In this document: in pieces, positions 6,701 through 15,142 of the stretch
How the letters are laid out: the number at the start of each line of letters is the position of its first letter
Numbering within the stretch: the stretch's first letter is position 1
Assembly (NCBI RefSeq): GCF_001514235.1
Contig: NZ_KQ948931.1
Span: 316,072-380,071 of the forward strand
Source: Streptomyces caeruleatus
Lineage (GTDB): Bacteria; Actinomycetota; Actinomycetes; Streptomycetales; Streptomycetaceae
DNA length: 64,000 nt
Direction of reading: 5' to 3'
Notes under the pieces: model-generated
Told to the model about the DNA's origin: nothing
The model's database searches: none
What the model saw: only the letters and a program-made list of their open reading frames with translations
Position numbers and translations under genes: made by a program

Positions 6701-8572
6701 ATGAACGACTCCGCACCCCGCCGCGTCCGTGTCCGCGCCCCCGAGCTGGTCGGCAGGGGCGGTTGGCTGAACACGGGTGGCCGTCCATACGGCCTGGCCG
6801 ACCTGCGGGGACGCATCGTGATCCTGGACTTCTGGACGTTCTGCTGCATCAACTGCCTGCATGTCCTCGACGAGCTCAGAGAGCTGGAGGAGAAGCACCG
6901 GGACACCGTCGTCGTCATCGGCGTGCACTCGCCGAAGTTCGTCCACGAGGCCGAGCACCGCGCGGTCGTCGACGCGGTGGAGCGGTACGGCGTCGGGCAT
7001 CCCGTTCTCGACGATCCGGACCTCGCCACCTGGAAGCAGTACGCGGTGCGGGCCTGGCCCACGCTCGTCGTGATCGACCCGGAGGGGTACGTCGTCGCGC
7101 AGCACGCCGGTGAGGGGCATGTGCACGCCATCGAGCGGCTGGTGACCGAGCTGGAGGCCGAGCACGAGGCCAAGGGCACCCTGCGGCGCGGCGACGGGCC
7201 GTACGTGGCGCCGGAGCCGGAGCCGACGGTGCTGCGCTTCCCCGGCAAGGCGCTGCGTCTGCCCTCCGGGAACTTCCTGGTCAGCGACACCACCCGGCAT
7301 CAGCTGGTGGAGCTGGAGGCGGACGGGGAGACGGTCGTACGGCGGATCGGTCAGGGCAGCCGGGGGTTCACCGACAGCACCTGGGCCCGCTCGCGGTTCA
7401 ACGAGCCGCAGGGTCTCGCCCTGCTGCCGGACGGCTCGGTGGTCGTCGCCGACACGGTGAGCCACGCGGTCAGGCGCTTCGACCCGGAGAGCGGCCGCAC
7501 CACCACCCTGGCGGGCACCGGCTTCCAGTGGATGCAGGGCGACGCCGTCTCGGGCCCCGCGCGCGAGGTCAACCTGTCCTCACCGTGGGACGTGGCGTGG
7601 TGGCACGGCAAGGTCTGGATCGCCATGGCCGGCATCCACCAGCTGTGGGCGTACGACCCGGCCGACGGCACGGTCTCCGTCACCGCCGGCACCTCGAACG
7701 AGGGTCTCGTCGACGGCCCGGGCGCCGAGGCCTGGTTCGCCCAGCCGTCCGGTCTCGCCGTGTCGGCGGACGGGGAGCGGCTGTGGGTGGCCGACTCCGA
7801 GACGTCCGCCCTGCGCTGGGTGGACCGCGACGGCACCGTCCACACCGCCGTCGGCACCGGCCTCTTCGACTTCGGCCACCGCGACGGCGCAGCCGAACAG
7901 GCCCTGTTGCAGCACCCGTTGGGAGTGACGGCCCTGCCCGACGGCTCGGTCGCGATCAGCGACACCTACAACCATGCCCTGCGCCGCTACGATCCCGCGA
8001 CCGGCGAGGTCACCACCCTGGCCACGGATCTGCGGGAGCCCTCGGACGCGGTGCTCGTCGGGGACGACATCGTGGTGGTCGAGTCGGCGCGGCACCGGCT
8101 GACCCGGCTGCGCCTTCCGGAGGAGGCCGTCCGCGTCGAGGCGGTCGCCCACCGCACCCGGCGCGCCGCCACCGAAGTCACCCCGGGCAAGCTCCGGTTG
8201 GACGTCGTCTTCGAGGCCCCGGCGGGGCAGAAGCTCGACACCCGGTACGGCCCCTCGACCCGCCTCCTGGTCTCCGCGACCCCGCCCGAACTGCTGCTCG
8301 CTGGGGAGGGCGCGGACACGGACCTGTCCCGCACCCTGGAGCTCAACCCCGCTGTCCCGGAGGGCGTTCTGCATGTGTCGGCGATGGCGGCGTCCTGCGA
8401 CGACGACCCGGCTGGGGGCACCTCCCGGTCGAGGACTGGGGGAGAGTACCCCGCCTGCCATGTCCACCAGCAGGACTGGGGCGTGCCGGTCCGGCTGACC
8501 GGGACCGGCACGGACCGACTGCCGCTGGTGCTCGCCGGGATGGACAGCGGCGCGGAGGCGCGAACGCCCTGA
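6701..8572 (+). CDS. NHLRC2-like protein: thioredoxin domain fused to NHL beta-propeller
   Basis: 623 aa. Residues about 10-150 form a thioredoxin/TlpA-like domain with the unusual active site C48-C49-I-N-C52 (WTFCCINCLH), the CCINC motif also seen in animal NHLRC2. Residues about 170-490 hold repeated NHL blades (for example FNEPQGLALLPDGSVVVAD and HPLGVTALPDGSVAISDTYN). The remaining C-terminus is beta-rich. No signal peptide or membrane segment, so cytoplasmic. The biochemical role is not established in bacteria. The promoter-like element just upstream hints at induction by DNA damage. Divergent from the LURP-one gene. Confidence 0.9.
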   Translation: MNDSAPRRVRVRAPELVGRGGWLNTGGRPYGLADLRGRIVILDFWTFCCINCLHVLDELRELEEKHRDTVVVIGVHSPKFVHEAEHRAVVDAVERYGVGHPVLDDPDLATWKQYAVRAWPTLVVIDPEGYVVAQHAGEGHVHAIERLVTELEAEHEAKGTLRRGDGPYVAPEPEPTVLRFPGKALRLPSGNFLVSDTTRHQLVELEADGETVVRRIGQGSRGFTDSTWARSRFNEPQGLALLPDGSVVVADTVSHAVRRFDPESGRTTTLAGTGFQWMQGDAVSGPAREVNLSSPWDVAWWHGKVWIAMAGIHQLWAYDPADGTVSVTAGTSNEGLVDGPGAEAWFAQPSGLAVSADGERLWVADSETSALRWVDRDGTVHTAVGTGLFDFGHRDGAAEQALLQHPLGVTALPDGSVAISDTYNHALRRYDPATGEVTTLATDLREPSDAVLVGDDIVVVESARHRLTRLRLPEEAVRVEAVAHRTRRAATEVTPGKLRLDVVFEAPAGQKLDTRYGPSTRLLVSATPPELLLAGEGADTDLSRTLELNPAVPEGVLHVSAMAASCDDDPAGGTSRSRTGGEYPACHVHQQDWGVPVRLTGTGTDRLPLVLAGMDSGAEARTP

Positions 8573-8678
8573 ACCCAGACGCCGTCACTGTGGCTCAGAC
8601 GGCGGTGAGCGCGGCGCAGACGGCCGTGAACCGCGGCGCAGGCGCTGTAACCCGTCCCGCAAACGCCGTAACCGTGGC

Positions 8679-8930
8679 TCAGACGCCGTAACCGTCGCTG
8701 TACCCGTCCCGCCGATGATGGTGGGGCTCCTCGCCGACGACCGGCGTCGCGGGAGGTACCACCACGCGCCTGCGCCGGGCGATGCTGCTGAACGTCGTGA
8801 CGCCGATCAGTCCGACGATCATCAGGATGATGCCGACCAGGTCGAGATTGACTCCCTCCATGTCCCAGTCGGTCGCGAACGTGAGGATGGCTCCCGCGGC
8901 GATGAGGATGATGCATCCGCCGAGGCCCAT
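8679..8930 (-). CDS. Small two-helix membrane protein (DUF6458-like)
   Basis: 83 residues: two hydrophobic helices (about 3-20 and 30-47) separated by an acidic turn WDMEGVNLDLVG, then an Arg cluster (ARRRRVVVP) and a His/Gly/Tyr-rich cytoplasmic tail. GGAGG lies 8-9 nt before the ATG. This architecture matches small actinobacterial membrane proteins of the DUF6458 type; function unknown. Its 3' flank is a low-complexity stretch (8573-8690) of repeated CAGACGGC/GCCGTAAC-like words. Confidence 0.75.
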   Translation of the reverse strand: MGLGGCIILIAAGAILTFATDWDMEGVNLDLVGIILMIVGLIGVTTFSSIARRRRVVVPPATPVVGEEPHHHRRDGYSDGYGV

Positions 8931-8990
8931 AAGTGTCGCCTCCCTGGTCCGGTGGTTCCGGTCGGAGGCGGGTACCCCACCGGGCCCGGG

Positions 8991-10313
8991 CTACCCCTCC
9001 AGGAAGGCCACCAGGGAGTTCGCCAGCAGATGCGGGTCGTCCGCGCCGCACAACTCGCGGGCGCTGTGCATCGACAGGATCGCCACGCCGATGTCGACGG
9101 TCTTGATGCCGTGCCGGGCCGCGGTGATCGGGCCGATCGTGGTGCCGCAGGGCATGGAGTTGTTGGAGACGAAGGACTGGAAGGGGACGTTCGCCCTCTC
9201 GCAGGCCGCCGCCCAGACCGCCCGGCCCGAACCGTCGGTCGCGTAGCGGTTGTTGACGTTGACCTTCAGGATGGGACCGCCGTTGACGCGCGGGTGATGC
9301 GTCGGGTCGTGGCGCTCGGCGTAGTTGGGGTGGACCGCGTGGCCCGTGTCGGAGGACAGACAGACGGTGCCGGCGAAGGCGCGTGCCTTGTCCTCGTACG
9401 ACCCGCCGCGCGCGAACACCGAACGCTCCAGGACGCCGCCCAGCAGCGGCCCGTCGGCGCCGGTGTCGCTCTGCGAGCCGTTCTCCTCGTGGTCGAAGGC
9501 GGCCAGCACCGGGATGGAGGAGAGGGCCGACCCCGAGGCCGCCGCCGCGGTCAGCGCCGCCACGCCCGCGTGCACGGAGAGCAGGTTGTCCATGCGCGGG
9601 CCCGCGACGAGCTCCTTGCCCCGGCCCAGGTAGGCCGGCGGTTCCACGGAGTGGACCATCAGGTCCCAGCCGGTGACCTCGCCCGCCGGCAGCCCGGCCG
9701 TCTCCTCCAGGAAGGCGATCAGGTCGCCGTCGCGCACGTCGTCGCCGAGGCCCCAGACGGGCTGCAGGTGCCGCTGCTTGTCGAGCTTGAGCCCCTCCGC
9801 CGACACCGAGCGGTCCAGGTGGATGGCGAGTTGGGGGACGCGCAGCAGCGGGCGGTCCACGTTCACCAGCCGGGTCGTGCCGTCCCGCAGGGTCAGCCGG
9901 CCGGCCAGGCCCAGATCGCGGTCGAGCCAGGAGTTGAGCAGGGGTCCGCCGTAGATCTCCACGGCCACCTGCCGCCAGCCGTGCGCCCCGGCGTCCGGCA
10001 GCGGCTTCACCCGCAGGTTGGGGGAGTCCGTGTGCGCGCCGACGATCCGGAACGGCGTGTGGGGCGCCGCGCCCTCGGGGACGTACCAGGCCACGATCGC
10101 GCCACCGCGCACCACGTACTTGCCGCCGCTCGACCCCGCGGCTTCAGCCGCTGATGTCACAGTCCAGGCGTCCGTCTCCGAGACCTGCCGGAACCCGGCC
10201 TTCTCCAGCCTTTCGGCGGTGTTCGCCACGGCGTGGTACGGCGACGGGCCGGCCGCCAGGAAGGACATGAGGTCGTCGGTGTGGCCGCGGTCGAAGCGGG
10301 GGGGTTCGCTCAT
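8991..10313 (-). CDS. apeB: M18 family aminopeptidase
   Basis: 440 aa. Dinuclear zinc exopeptidase that removes N-terminal, usually acidic, residues from peptides in the cytoplasm. Expected M18 elements are visible: GAHTDSPNLRVKP (first zinc His), DHEENGSQSDTGADG (catalytic and ligand carboxylates), SSDTGHAVHPNY, and the C-terminal GTTIGPITAARHGIKTVDIG followed by MHSARE. Start at ATG 10313 because AAGGTG sits 6 nt upstream; an in-frame GTG at 10322 overlaps that site. Length matches the family. Confidence 0.95.
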   Translation of the reverse strand: MSEPPRFDRGHTDDLMSFLAAGPSPYHAVANTAERLEKAGFRQVSETDAWTVTSAAEAAGSSGGKYVVRGGAIVAWYVPEGAAPHTPFRIVGAHTDSPNLRVKPLPDAGAHGWRQVAVEIYGGPLLNSWLDRDLGLAGRLTLRDGTTRLVNVDRPLLRVPQLAIHLDRSVSAEGLKLDKQRHLQPVWGLGDDVRDGDLIAFLEETAGLPAGEVTGWDLMVHSVEPPAYLGRGKELVAGPRMDNLLSVHAGVAALTAAAASGSALSSIPVLAAFDHEENGSQSDTGADGPLLGGVLERSVFARGGSYEDKARAFAGTVCLSSDTGHAVHPNYAERHDPTHHPRVNGGPILKVNVNNRYATDGSGRAVWAAACERANVPFQSFVSNNSMPCGTTIGPITAARHGIKTVDIGVAILSMHSARELCGADDPHLLANSLVAFLEG

Positions 10314-10335
10314 GGGGTTCACCTTAACGACGTAC

Positions 10336-10370
10336 GAGGGCCCGCTCCCGGTGAAGGGGAGCGGGCCCTC
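10336..10370 (-). terminator. Terminator after the acyl-CoA dehydrogenase gene
   Basis: A perfect 14-bp GC-rich stem (10336-10349 with 10357-10370) and 7-nt loop lie just past the acyl-CoA dehydrogenase stop (10414) and before the aminopeptidase start, both on the reverse strand. Confidence 0.8.
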
Positions 10371-10413
10371 GTCAGGGCCATGTGGATTGTCCGTGAGTGC
10401 CTGGAACGGACGG

Positions 10414-12240
10414 TTAGAACGCGGCCTCGTCCAGCTCCATCAGGTCCAGGTCGATGCCCTCGGCGAGCTTGCGCGCACCGGTGACGCCCGGCAGGACGTT
10501 GGCCGCGAAGAACTTCGCCGCCGCGATCTTGCCCGTGTAGAACGCCTTGTCCTTGGAGGAGGCGGTCGGCAGCTTCTCGGCGGCGACGGCCGCGCCCTTG
10601 AGGAGCAGGTAGCCGACGACCACGTCACCGGAGGCCAGCAGCAGGCGGGTGGTGTTCAGGCCCACCTTGTAGATGTTCTTGACGTCCTGCTCGGTGGCCG
10701 CGAGGTCGGTCAGCATCAGACCGACGATCGCCTCCAGCTCGACGGCCGCCTTCGCGAGGTGCTCGCGGGCGCCGGACAGCTCCTCGCCGCCCTCGCCGAC
10801 CGCCAGGAACTTCTTGATGTCCTCGGCGAGCGAGTTCAGCGCGGCGCCCTGGTTGCGGACGATCTTCCGGAAGAAGAAGTCCTGGCCCTGGATCGCGGTC
10901 GTGCCCTCGTACAGGGTGTCGATCTTGGCGTCGCGGATGTACTGCTCGATCGGGTACTCCTGCAGGAAGCCGGAGCCGCCGAAGGTCTGCAGCGACTGGG
11001 CGAGCTGCTCGTAGCCCTTCTCGGAGCCGTAGCCCTTGACGATCGGCAGGAGCAGGTCGTTCAGCGCGTGCTCGGCCTTGGCGTCCTCGCCGGCGGCCTC
11101 CTTGACGGCGATCGTGTCCTGGATGGAGGCGGTGTACAGCACCAGCGCGCGCATGCCCTCCGCGTACGCCTTCTGCGTCATCAGCGAGCGGCGCACGTCC
11201 GGGTGGTGCGTGATGGTGACCTTGGGCGCGGCCTTGTCGCCGAAGGCCGCGAGGTCGGAGCCCTGGACGCGCTCCTTGGCGTACTCCAGCGCGTTCAGGT
11301 AGCCCGTCGACAGCGTGGAGATCGCCTTCGTGCCGACCATCATGCGGGCGAACTCGATGATGCGGAACATCTGGCGGATGCCGTCGTGCTTGTCGCCGAT
11401 CAGCCAGCCCTTGGCGGGGTGCTGGTCGCCGAAGGTCATCTCGCAGGTGTTGGAGGCCTTCAGGCCCATCTTGTGCTCGACGTTCGTGGCGTAGACGCCG
11501 TTGCGCTCGCCCAGCTCGCCGGTCTCGAAGTCGAAGAGGTACTTCGGGACGAGGAAGAGCGACAGGCCCTTGGTGCCGGGGCCGTGGCCCTCGGGGCGGG
11601 CGAGGACGTAGTGGAGGATGTTCTCCTCCATGTCGTGCTCACCGGACGTGATGAACCGCTTCACGCCCTCGATGTGCCAGGAGCCGTCCTCCTGCTGGAC
11701 CGCCTTGGTGCGGCCGGCGCCCACGTCCGAGCCGGCGTCCGGCTCGGTGAGGACCATGGTGGAGCCCCAGGTCTTCTCGACGGCGATCTGGGCGATCTTC
11801 TTCTGTACGTCGTTGCCCTCGTCGTAGAGGATCCCGGCGAACGCCGGGCCGGAGGAGTACATCCACACGGCCGGGTTCGAGCCGAGGATCAGCTCCGCGT
11901 ACGACCAGATCAGGGACGGCGGAGCCGTCGTGCCGCCGATCGCCTCCGGGACACCGAGGCGCCAGTACTCGGAGTCCATGAAGGCCTTGTAGCTCTTCTT
12001 GAAGGACGCCGGGACCGGTGCGGTGTTCGTCTCGGGGTCGAAGACCGGCGGGTTGCGGTCGGCGTCCGCGAAGGACTCCGCCAGCTCGTTCTCGGCGAGG
12101 CGGGTCAGCTCGTCGAGGATGCTTTTCGCGGTCTCGGTGTCCATCTCCTCGAACGGGCCGGTGCCGTACAGCTTGTCGCGCCCGAGTACTTCGAAGAGGT
12201 TGAACTCGATGTCGCGGAGATTCGACTTGTAGTGCCCCAT
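10414..12240 (-). CDS. Acyl-CoA dehydrogenase (large, FadE/DmdC-like)
   Basis: 608 aa flavoprotein that oxidises acyl-CoA thioesters to enoyl-CoA. The N-terminal segment MGHYKSNLRDIEFNLFEVLG is the extension found in the roughly 600-residue class related to methylmercaptopropionyl-CoA dehydrogenases. The core has VLTEPDAGSDVGA (FAD-binding) and GGSGFLQEYPIEQYIRDAKI near the flavin and subunit interface. The extra C-terminal helical region is complete. Start set at ATG 12240 at the family N-terminus; the open frame upstream is not conserved in character. Chain length and physiological substrate cannot be deduced. A semi-palindrome lies about 87 bp upstream. Confidence 0.93.
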   Translation of the reverse strand: MGHYKSNLRDIEFNLFEVLGRDKLYGTGPFEEMDTETAKSILDELTRLAENELAESFADADRNPPVFDPETNTAPVPASFKKSYKAFMDSEYWRLGVPEAIGGTTAPPSLIWSYAELILGSNPAVWMYSSGPAFAGILYDEGNDVQKKIAQIAVEKTWGSTMVLTEPDAGSDVGAGRTKAVQQEDGSWHIEGVKRFITSGEHDMEENILHYVLARPEGHGPGTKGLSLFLVPKYLFDFETGELGERNGVYATNVEHKMGLKASNTCEMTFGDQHPAKGWLIGDKHDGIRQMFRIIEFARMMVGTKAISTLSTGYLNALEYAKERVQGSDLAAFGDKAAPKVTITHHPDVRRSLMTQKAYAEGMRALVLYTASIQDTIAVKEAAGEDAKAEHALNDLLLPIVKGYGSEKGYEQLAQSLQTFGGSGFLQEYPIEQYIRDAKIDTLYEGTTAIQGQDFFFRKIVRNQGAALNSLAEDIKKFLAVGEGGEELSGAREHLAKAAVELEAIVGLMLTDLAATEQDVKNIYKVGLNTTRLLLASGDVVVGYLLLKGAAVAAEKLPTASSKDKAFYTGKIAAAKFFAANVLPGVTGARKLAEGIDLDLMELDEAAF

Positions 12241-12326
12241 GGCGACGGCTCCGTTAGAGAGATCGGCGAGGCACTGGGAGTGCATCCTCGCGCTAGTTCA
12301 CGTACCAACAAGTAGCTACGATGATG

Positions 12327-12340
12327 CTACCCGCCAGTAA
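12327..12340 (-). promoter_or_regulatory. Possible operator upstream of acyl-CoA dehydrogenase
   Basis: Read on the gene's strand this is TTACTGGCGGGTAG, almost a perfect TTAC-N6-GTAA dyad. A second inverted pair, GTAGC-N9-GCTAC, overlaps it at 12312-12330. Several actinobacterial TetR/FadR-type fatty-acid regulators use TTAC...GTAA operators, so this is a plausible site, but the regulator is not in the window. Confidence 0.35.
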
Positions 12341-12374
12341 TAAGACGCAACCCCGATCCGCGATCTGTGACAGG

Positions 12375-13226
12375 TCACACCGGAACGGTCAGCTTCGCCG
12401 TGTATCCCCGCGCCACGCTCCCCTCCATGACAGCCAGCTGCTGGTCGTGTCCGTCGCTGAAGATGCCGTCGGTCTCCAGGGACAGGCCGCTCAGGTTGCG
12501 CACGCTCGCCGCATAGCCCGCCGAGGCGTACACCGTGTCGCAGACGTCCTTCGGGAAGGCGAGCTGTGAGGTGTTCGTGATCGAGGTGGCGGCCGTGGCG
12601 TCGGCCAGGCTGCCGTACACCTCGAAGTGGATGTGCGGCCAGCGGCCCGTGTAGCAGCCCGGGAAGACGCTTTCGAAGGTCACCCGGCCCTTGTCGTCGG
12701 TCTCCTGGACGCCGCGCAGGTAGTTCTCGTCCGTGACGCCCTCCGAGTACAGGGAGTAGTTGCCCTCCCGGTCGCAGTGCCAGAGGTAGACGGCGGCGCC
12801 CTTCTTCGGCGTCCCGCAGCCGGAGGCGGCGTCCACGACCGTGAGCGTGACGGTCAGCGGCACGCCCTCGGCGGTGCCGCCCGCGGAGTCGCCGAAGCTC
12901 CTGGTGATGTCGGCGCGGACGACGCCGCTCTCCTTGAGGACGTTCACGCCGTTCGAGCCGTCGCCGGGGAACGGCCCCGCCGTCTCGTCCGGGATGGTGG
13001 CGCACTCGGCGGACGAGGCGGGACTGCCGGGGCCCTTGGCGGAGGGGGCGGCCGACGTCTCGTCCTGCGAGCTGCACCCCACCAGGGGCACCAGTCCCGC
13101 CCCCGCCACCAGCCGGATCATGCGGCGGCGGGCAAGGACCGGCAGGTCGTGGGAGAGCCCGCGGTCGTGCTCATGGACTTCTTCGGCGACTTCTCCGGCG
13201 ATTTCTTCGGCATGGTCTCGGCGCAT
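12375..13226 (-). CDS. Intradiol-dioxygenase-like lipoprotein with Tat-type signal
   Basis: 283 aa. Catalytic-fold features: NYSLYSEG (candidate Tyr ligand), then CYTGRWPHIHFEVYG with Tyr and the two His expected to bind the non-haem Fe(III). The N-terminus has RRRMIRLVAGAGLVPLVGC, with a twin-arginine run and lipobox LVGC (Cys51), so the mature protein is probably exported folded and lipid-anchored. Secreted intradiol dioxygenases in Streptomyces open aromatic rings of lignin- or catechol-type compounds; the substrate here is unknown. A Ser/Ala/Pro linker separates the anchor from the domain. The start is uncertain: 13226 gives a long charged leader, and Met36 is an alternative that would shorten the signal. 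Confidence 0.85.
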   Translation of the reverse strand: MRRDHAEEIAGEVAEEVHEHDRGLSHDLPVLARRRMIRLVAGAGLVPLVGCSSQDETSAAPSAKGPGSPASSAECATIPDETAGPFPGDGSNGVNVLKESGVVRADITRSFGDSAGGTAEGVPLTVTLTVVDAASGCGTPKKGAAVYLWHCDREGNYSLYSEGVTDENYLRGVQETDDKGRVTFESVFPGCYTGRWPHIHFEVYGSLADATAATSITNTSQLAFPKDVCDTVYASAGYAASVRNLSGLSLETDGIFSDGHDQQLAVMEGSVARGYTAKLTVPV

Positions 13227-13347
13227 GGAAAGACGCTAGGAGCGGCAACGGCGTGAACCCAGGGCCACACGCTGTCAAGTCGCTGTCGGTTTGCCGGAGC
13301 CCCCGGTACCGGCCCGCCCCGCGGCCGCTCTCGGTACGCTTGCGCCC

Positions 13348-13824
13348 ATGTACGGCTACGACCAGAACGTCGGCGCACAGCAGCAGTACGCCCCGCCGCA
13401 GCAGCCCATGTCCGGCGGTGTCGGCGGGTACGGCCAGCAGCCGCCGCTCTACCCCGAGCCGTCCCCGCCCTCGCTCGCGGACGCGGTGCGGGCGTTCACC
13501 ACGGGGCAGATGTCCGCGGAGGACTTCCAGCAGGTCTTCGCCACGTCGAAGGTCTACTGCCCGCGCGGCGACAACCCGGGGTTCCTCGCCCTGCACAACA
13601 CCCAGCAGCCGGTGATCCCGATGTTCACCTCGCTCAAGGAGCTGCGGCGGTACGCGGGCAAGGAGTCCAAGTACTTCGTCATCACCGGCGCCGAGGTGAT
13701 CGACCTCCTGCCGACCGGCTACGGCTTCGTCCTCGACATGGAGGGCGAACACCGGATGGTCTTCGACGCGAAGGCCGTGGAACAGATGGTCGAGTTCGCG
13801 ATGCGGCGGATGTACGGCGGCTAG
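13348..13824 (+). CDS. SseB-family protein
   Basis: 158 residues. A Tyr/Gln/Pro/Gly-rich N-terminus (about 1-40) precedes an SseB-like domain with VIPMFTSLKELRRYAG and DLLPTGYGFVLDMEGEHRMVF. Start at ATG 13348; the expected -10-like TACGCT lies 7 nt upstream and there is no ribosome binding site, so the message may be leaderless. The role of SseB-like domains in Streptomyces is unknown; some are linked to type VII or enhanced-serine-sensitivity systems, but no such genes are adjacent. Confidence 0.78.
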   Translation: MYGYDQNVGAQQQYAPPQQPMSGGVGGYGQQPPLYPEPSPPSLADAVRAFTTGQMSAEDFQQVFATSKVYCPRGDNPGFLALHNTQQPVIPMFTSLKELRRYAGKESKYFVITGAEVIDLLPTGYGFVLDMEGEHRMVFDAKAVEQMVEFAMRRMYGG

Positions 13825-13908
13825 GACGGGCTCTGGGGCTTTCGCGCCCCCCGCCCCCGCTCCGGCTGGCACACTGAGCCGCCCCCGAAACCAGGTCCTT
13901 GTGACGGA

Positions 13909-13934
13909 GGCCGGCACCCCGCGCGGTGCCGGCC
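13909..13934. terminator. Terminator hairpin
   Basis: Perfect 10-bp stem GGCCGGCACC / GGTGCCGGCC (13909-13918 with 13925-13934), followed by TTCTGCTGTG. It sits downstream of the SseB-like gene. Confidence 0.7.
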
Positions 13935-13990
13935 TTCTGCTGTGCCCGGAGGGAATGTCCTGCGGGGCGTTCCCGTTGAGGGTGGCAGGA

Positions 13991-14006
13991 AGTTCAATGC
14001 TCAACT
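13991..14006 (+). promoter_or_regulatory. Dyad in the pirin promoter region
   Basis: AGTTCAATGCTCAACT reads as AGTTNA-N4-TNAACT in both directions. It lies 28 bp before the pirin start and overlaps the only AT-rich, promoter-like stretch there (TAAACT at 14006-14011). The pattern resembles MarR/OhrR-class operators; the cognate regulator is not adjacent. Confidence 0.4.
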
Positions 14007-14033
14007 AAACTGGCCGCACAAGGAGGTACCGAC

Positions 14034-15005
14034 ATGCCTGCAGTGACCGTCGAGAACCCGCTGACGCTGCCCCGTGTCGCCGCGCCCGCGGAGGCAGTGG
14101 CTCGTCCCGTGCTCGCCGTCACGACCGCGCCGAGCGGTTTCGAGGGTGAGGGCTTCCCGGTGCGCCGTGCGTTCGCCGGGATCAACTACCGCCATCTGGA
14201 CCCGTTCATCATGATGGACCAGATGGGTGAGGTGGACTACGCGCCGGGCGAGCCCAAGGGCACCCCCTGGCACCCGCACCGCGGCTTCGAGACCGTGACC
14301 TACATCATCGACGGGATCTTCGACCACCAGGACTCCAACGGCGGTGGCGGCACCATCACCAACGGTGACACGCAGTGGATGACGGCCGGAGCGGGTCTCC
14401 TCCACATCGAGGCGCCGCCGGAGCACCTGGTCATGTCGGGCGGTCTCTTCCACGGTCTCCAGCTGTGGGTGAACCTGCCGGCCAAGGACAAGATGATGCC
14501 TCCGCGCTACCAGGACATCCGCGGCGGCAACGTCCAGCTGCTCACCACCCCCGACGGTGGCGCGCTGCTGCGAGTGATCGCCGGTGAGCTGGACGGGCAC
14601 GCCGGTCCCGGCATCACGCACACGCCGATCACGATGATCCACGCGACGGTGGCGCCGGGTGCGGAGGTCACGCTGCCGTGGCGGGAGGACTTCAACGGGC
14701 TCGCTTACGTCCTCGCGGGCCGCGGAACGGTGGGCGCGGAACGCCGGCCGGTCCAGCTGGGCCAGACGGCGGTCTTCGGCGAGGGCGGCTCCCTGACCGT
14801 CCGCGCCGACGAGAAGCAGGACTCCCACACGCCGGACCTGGAGGTCGTCCTCCTGGGCGGGCAGCCGATCCGTGAGCCGATGGCCCACTACGGCCCGTTC
14901 GTCATGAACACCCGTGAGGAACTCCAGCAGGCCTTCGACGACTTCCAGAAAGGACGGCTGGGCACGATCCCGGCAGTGCACGGGATGTCTGAGGGCGGAC
15001 TGTAA
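14034..15005 (+). CDS. Pirin family protein
   Basis: 323 aa bicupin. The N-terminal cupin has the metal-site segment TPWHPHRGFETVTY (His80, His82) and a later HIEAPPEH-containing strand that would complete the site. The C-terminal cupin is the degenerate pirin-C domain. A strong AAGGAGG lies 7 nt upstream of the ATG. Bacterial pirins are Fe or other metal cupins; some act as quercetinases and others modulate pyruvate dehydrogenase or fatty-acid metabolism. Which applies is unknown. Single-gene unit closed by a strong terminator. Confidence 0.92.
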   Translation: MPAVTVENPLTLPRVAAPAEAVARPVLAVTTAPSGFEGEGFPVRRAFAGINYRHLDPFIMMDQMGEVDYAPGEPKGTPWHPHRGFETVTYIIDGIFDHQDSNGGGGTITNGDTQWMTAGAGLLHIEAPPEHLVMSGGLFHGLQLWVNLPAKDKMMPPRYQDIRGGNVQLLTTPDGGALLRVIAGELDGHAGPGITHTPITMIHATVAPGAEVTLPWREDFNGLAYVLAGRGTVGAERRPVQLGQTAVFGEGGSLTVRADEKQDSHTPDLEVVLLGGQPIREPMAHYGPFVMNTREELQQAFDDFQKGRLGTIPAVHGMSEGGL

Positions 15006-15079
15006 TGCTTCGTCTTGGGGCCGTCGTATGGGATGTCCGATAGTGGCTTGTACAGGCTGAGGGACGGGTACGGTACGAC

Positions 15080-15120
15080 AAGGCCCGAAGCCGCAAGTTG
15101 GAGTTGCGACTTCGGGCCTT
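15080..15120. terminator. Bidirectional terminator between pirin and BRO-family genes
   Basis: A 17-bp stem with one mismatch (15080-15096 with 15104-15120), loop of 7 nt, followed by TTCT on the + strand; the minus-strand copy also ends in a short T-rich run. It separates two convergent genes. Confidence 0.85.
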
Positions 15121-15142
15121 TTCTCACCTGGGCGCTATCGGG

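Noticed and set aside
10018..12315. 765-codon + strand frame over the acyl-CoA dehydrogenase gene
   Set aside because: Antisense shadow; dehydrogenase motifs on the minus strand are unambiguous.
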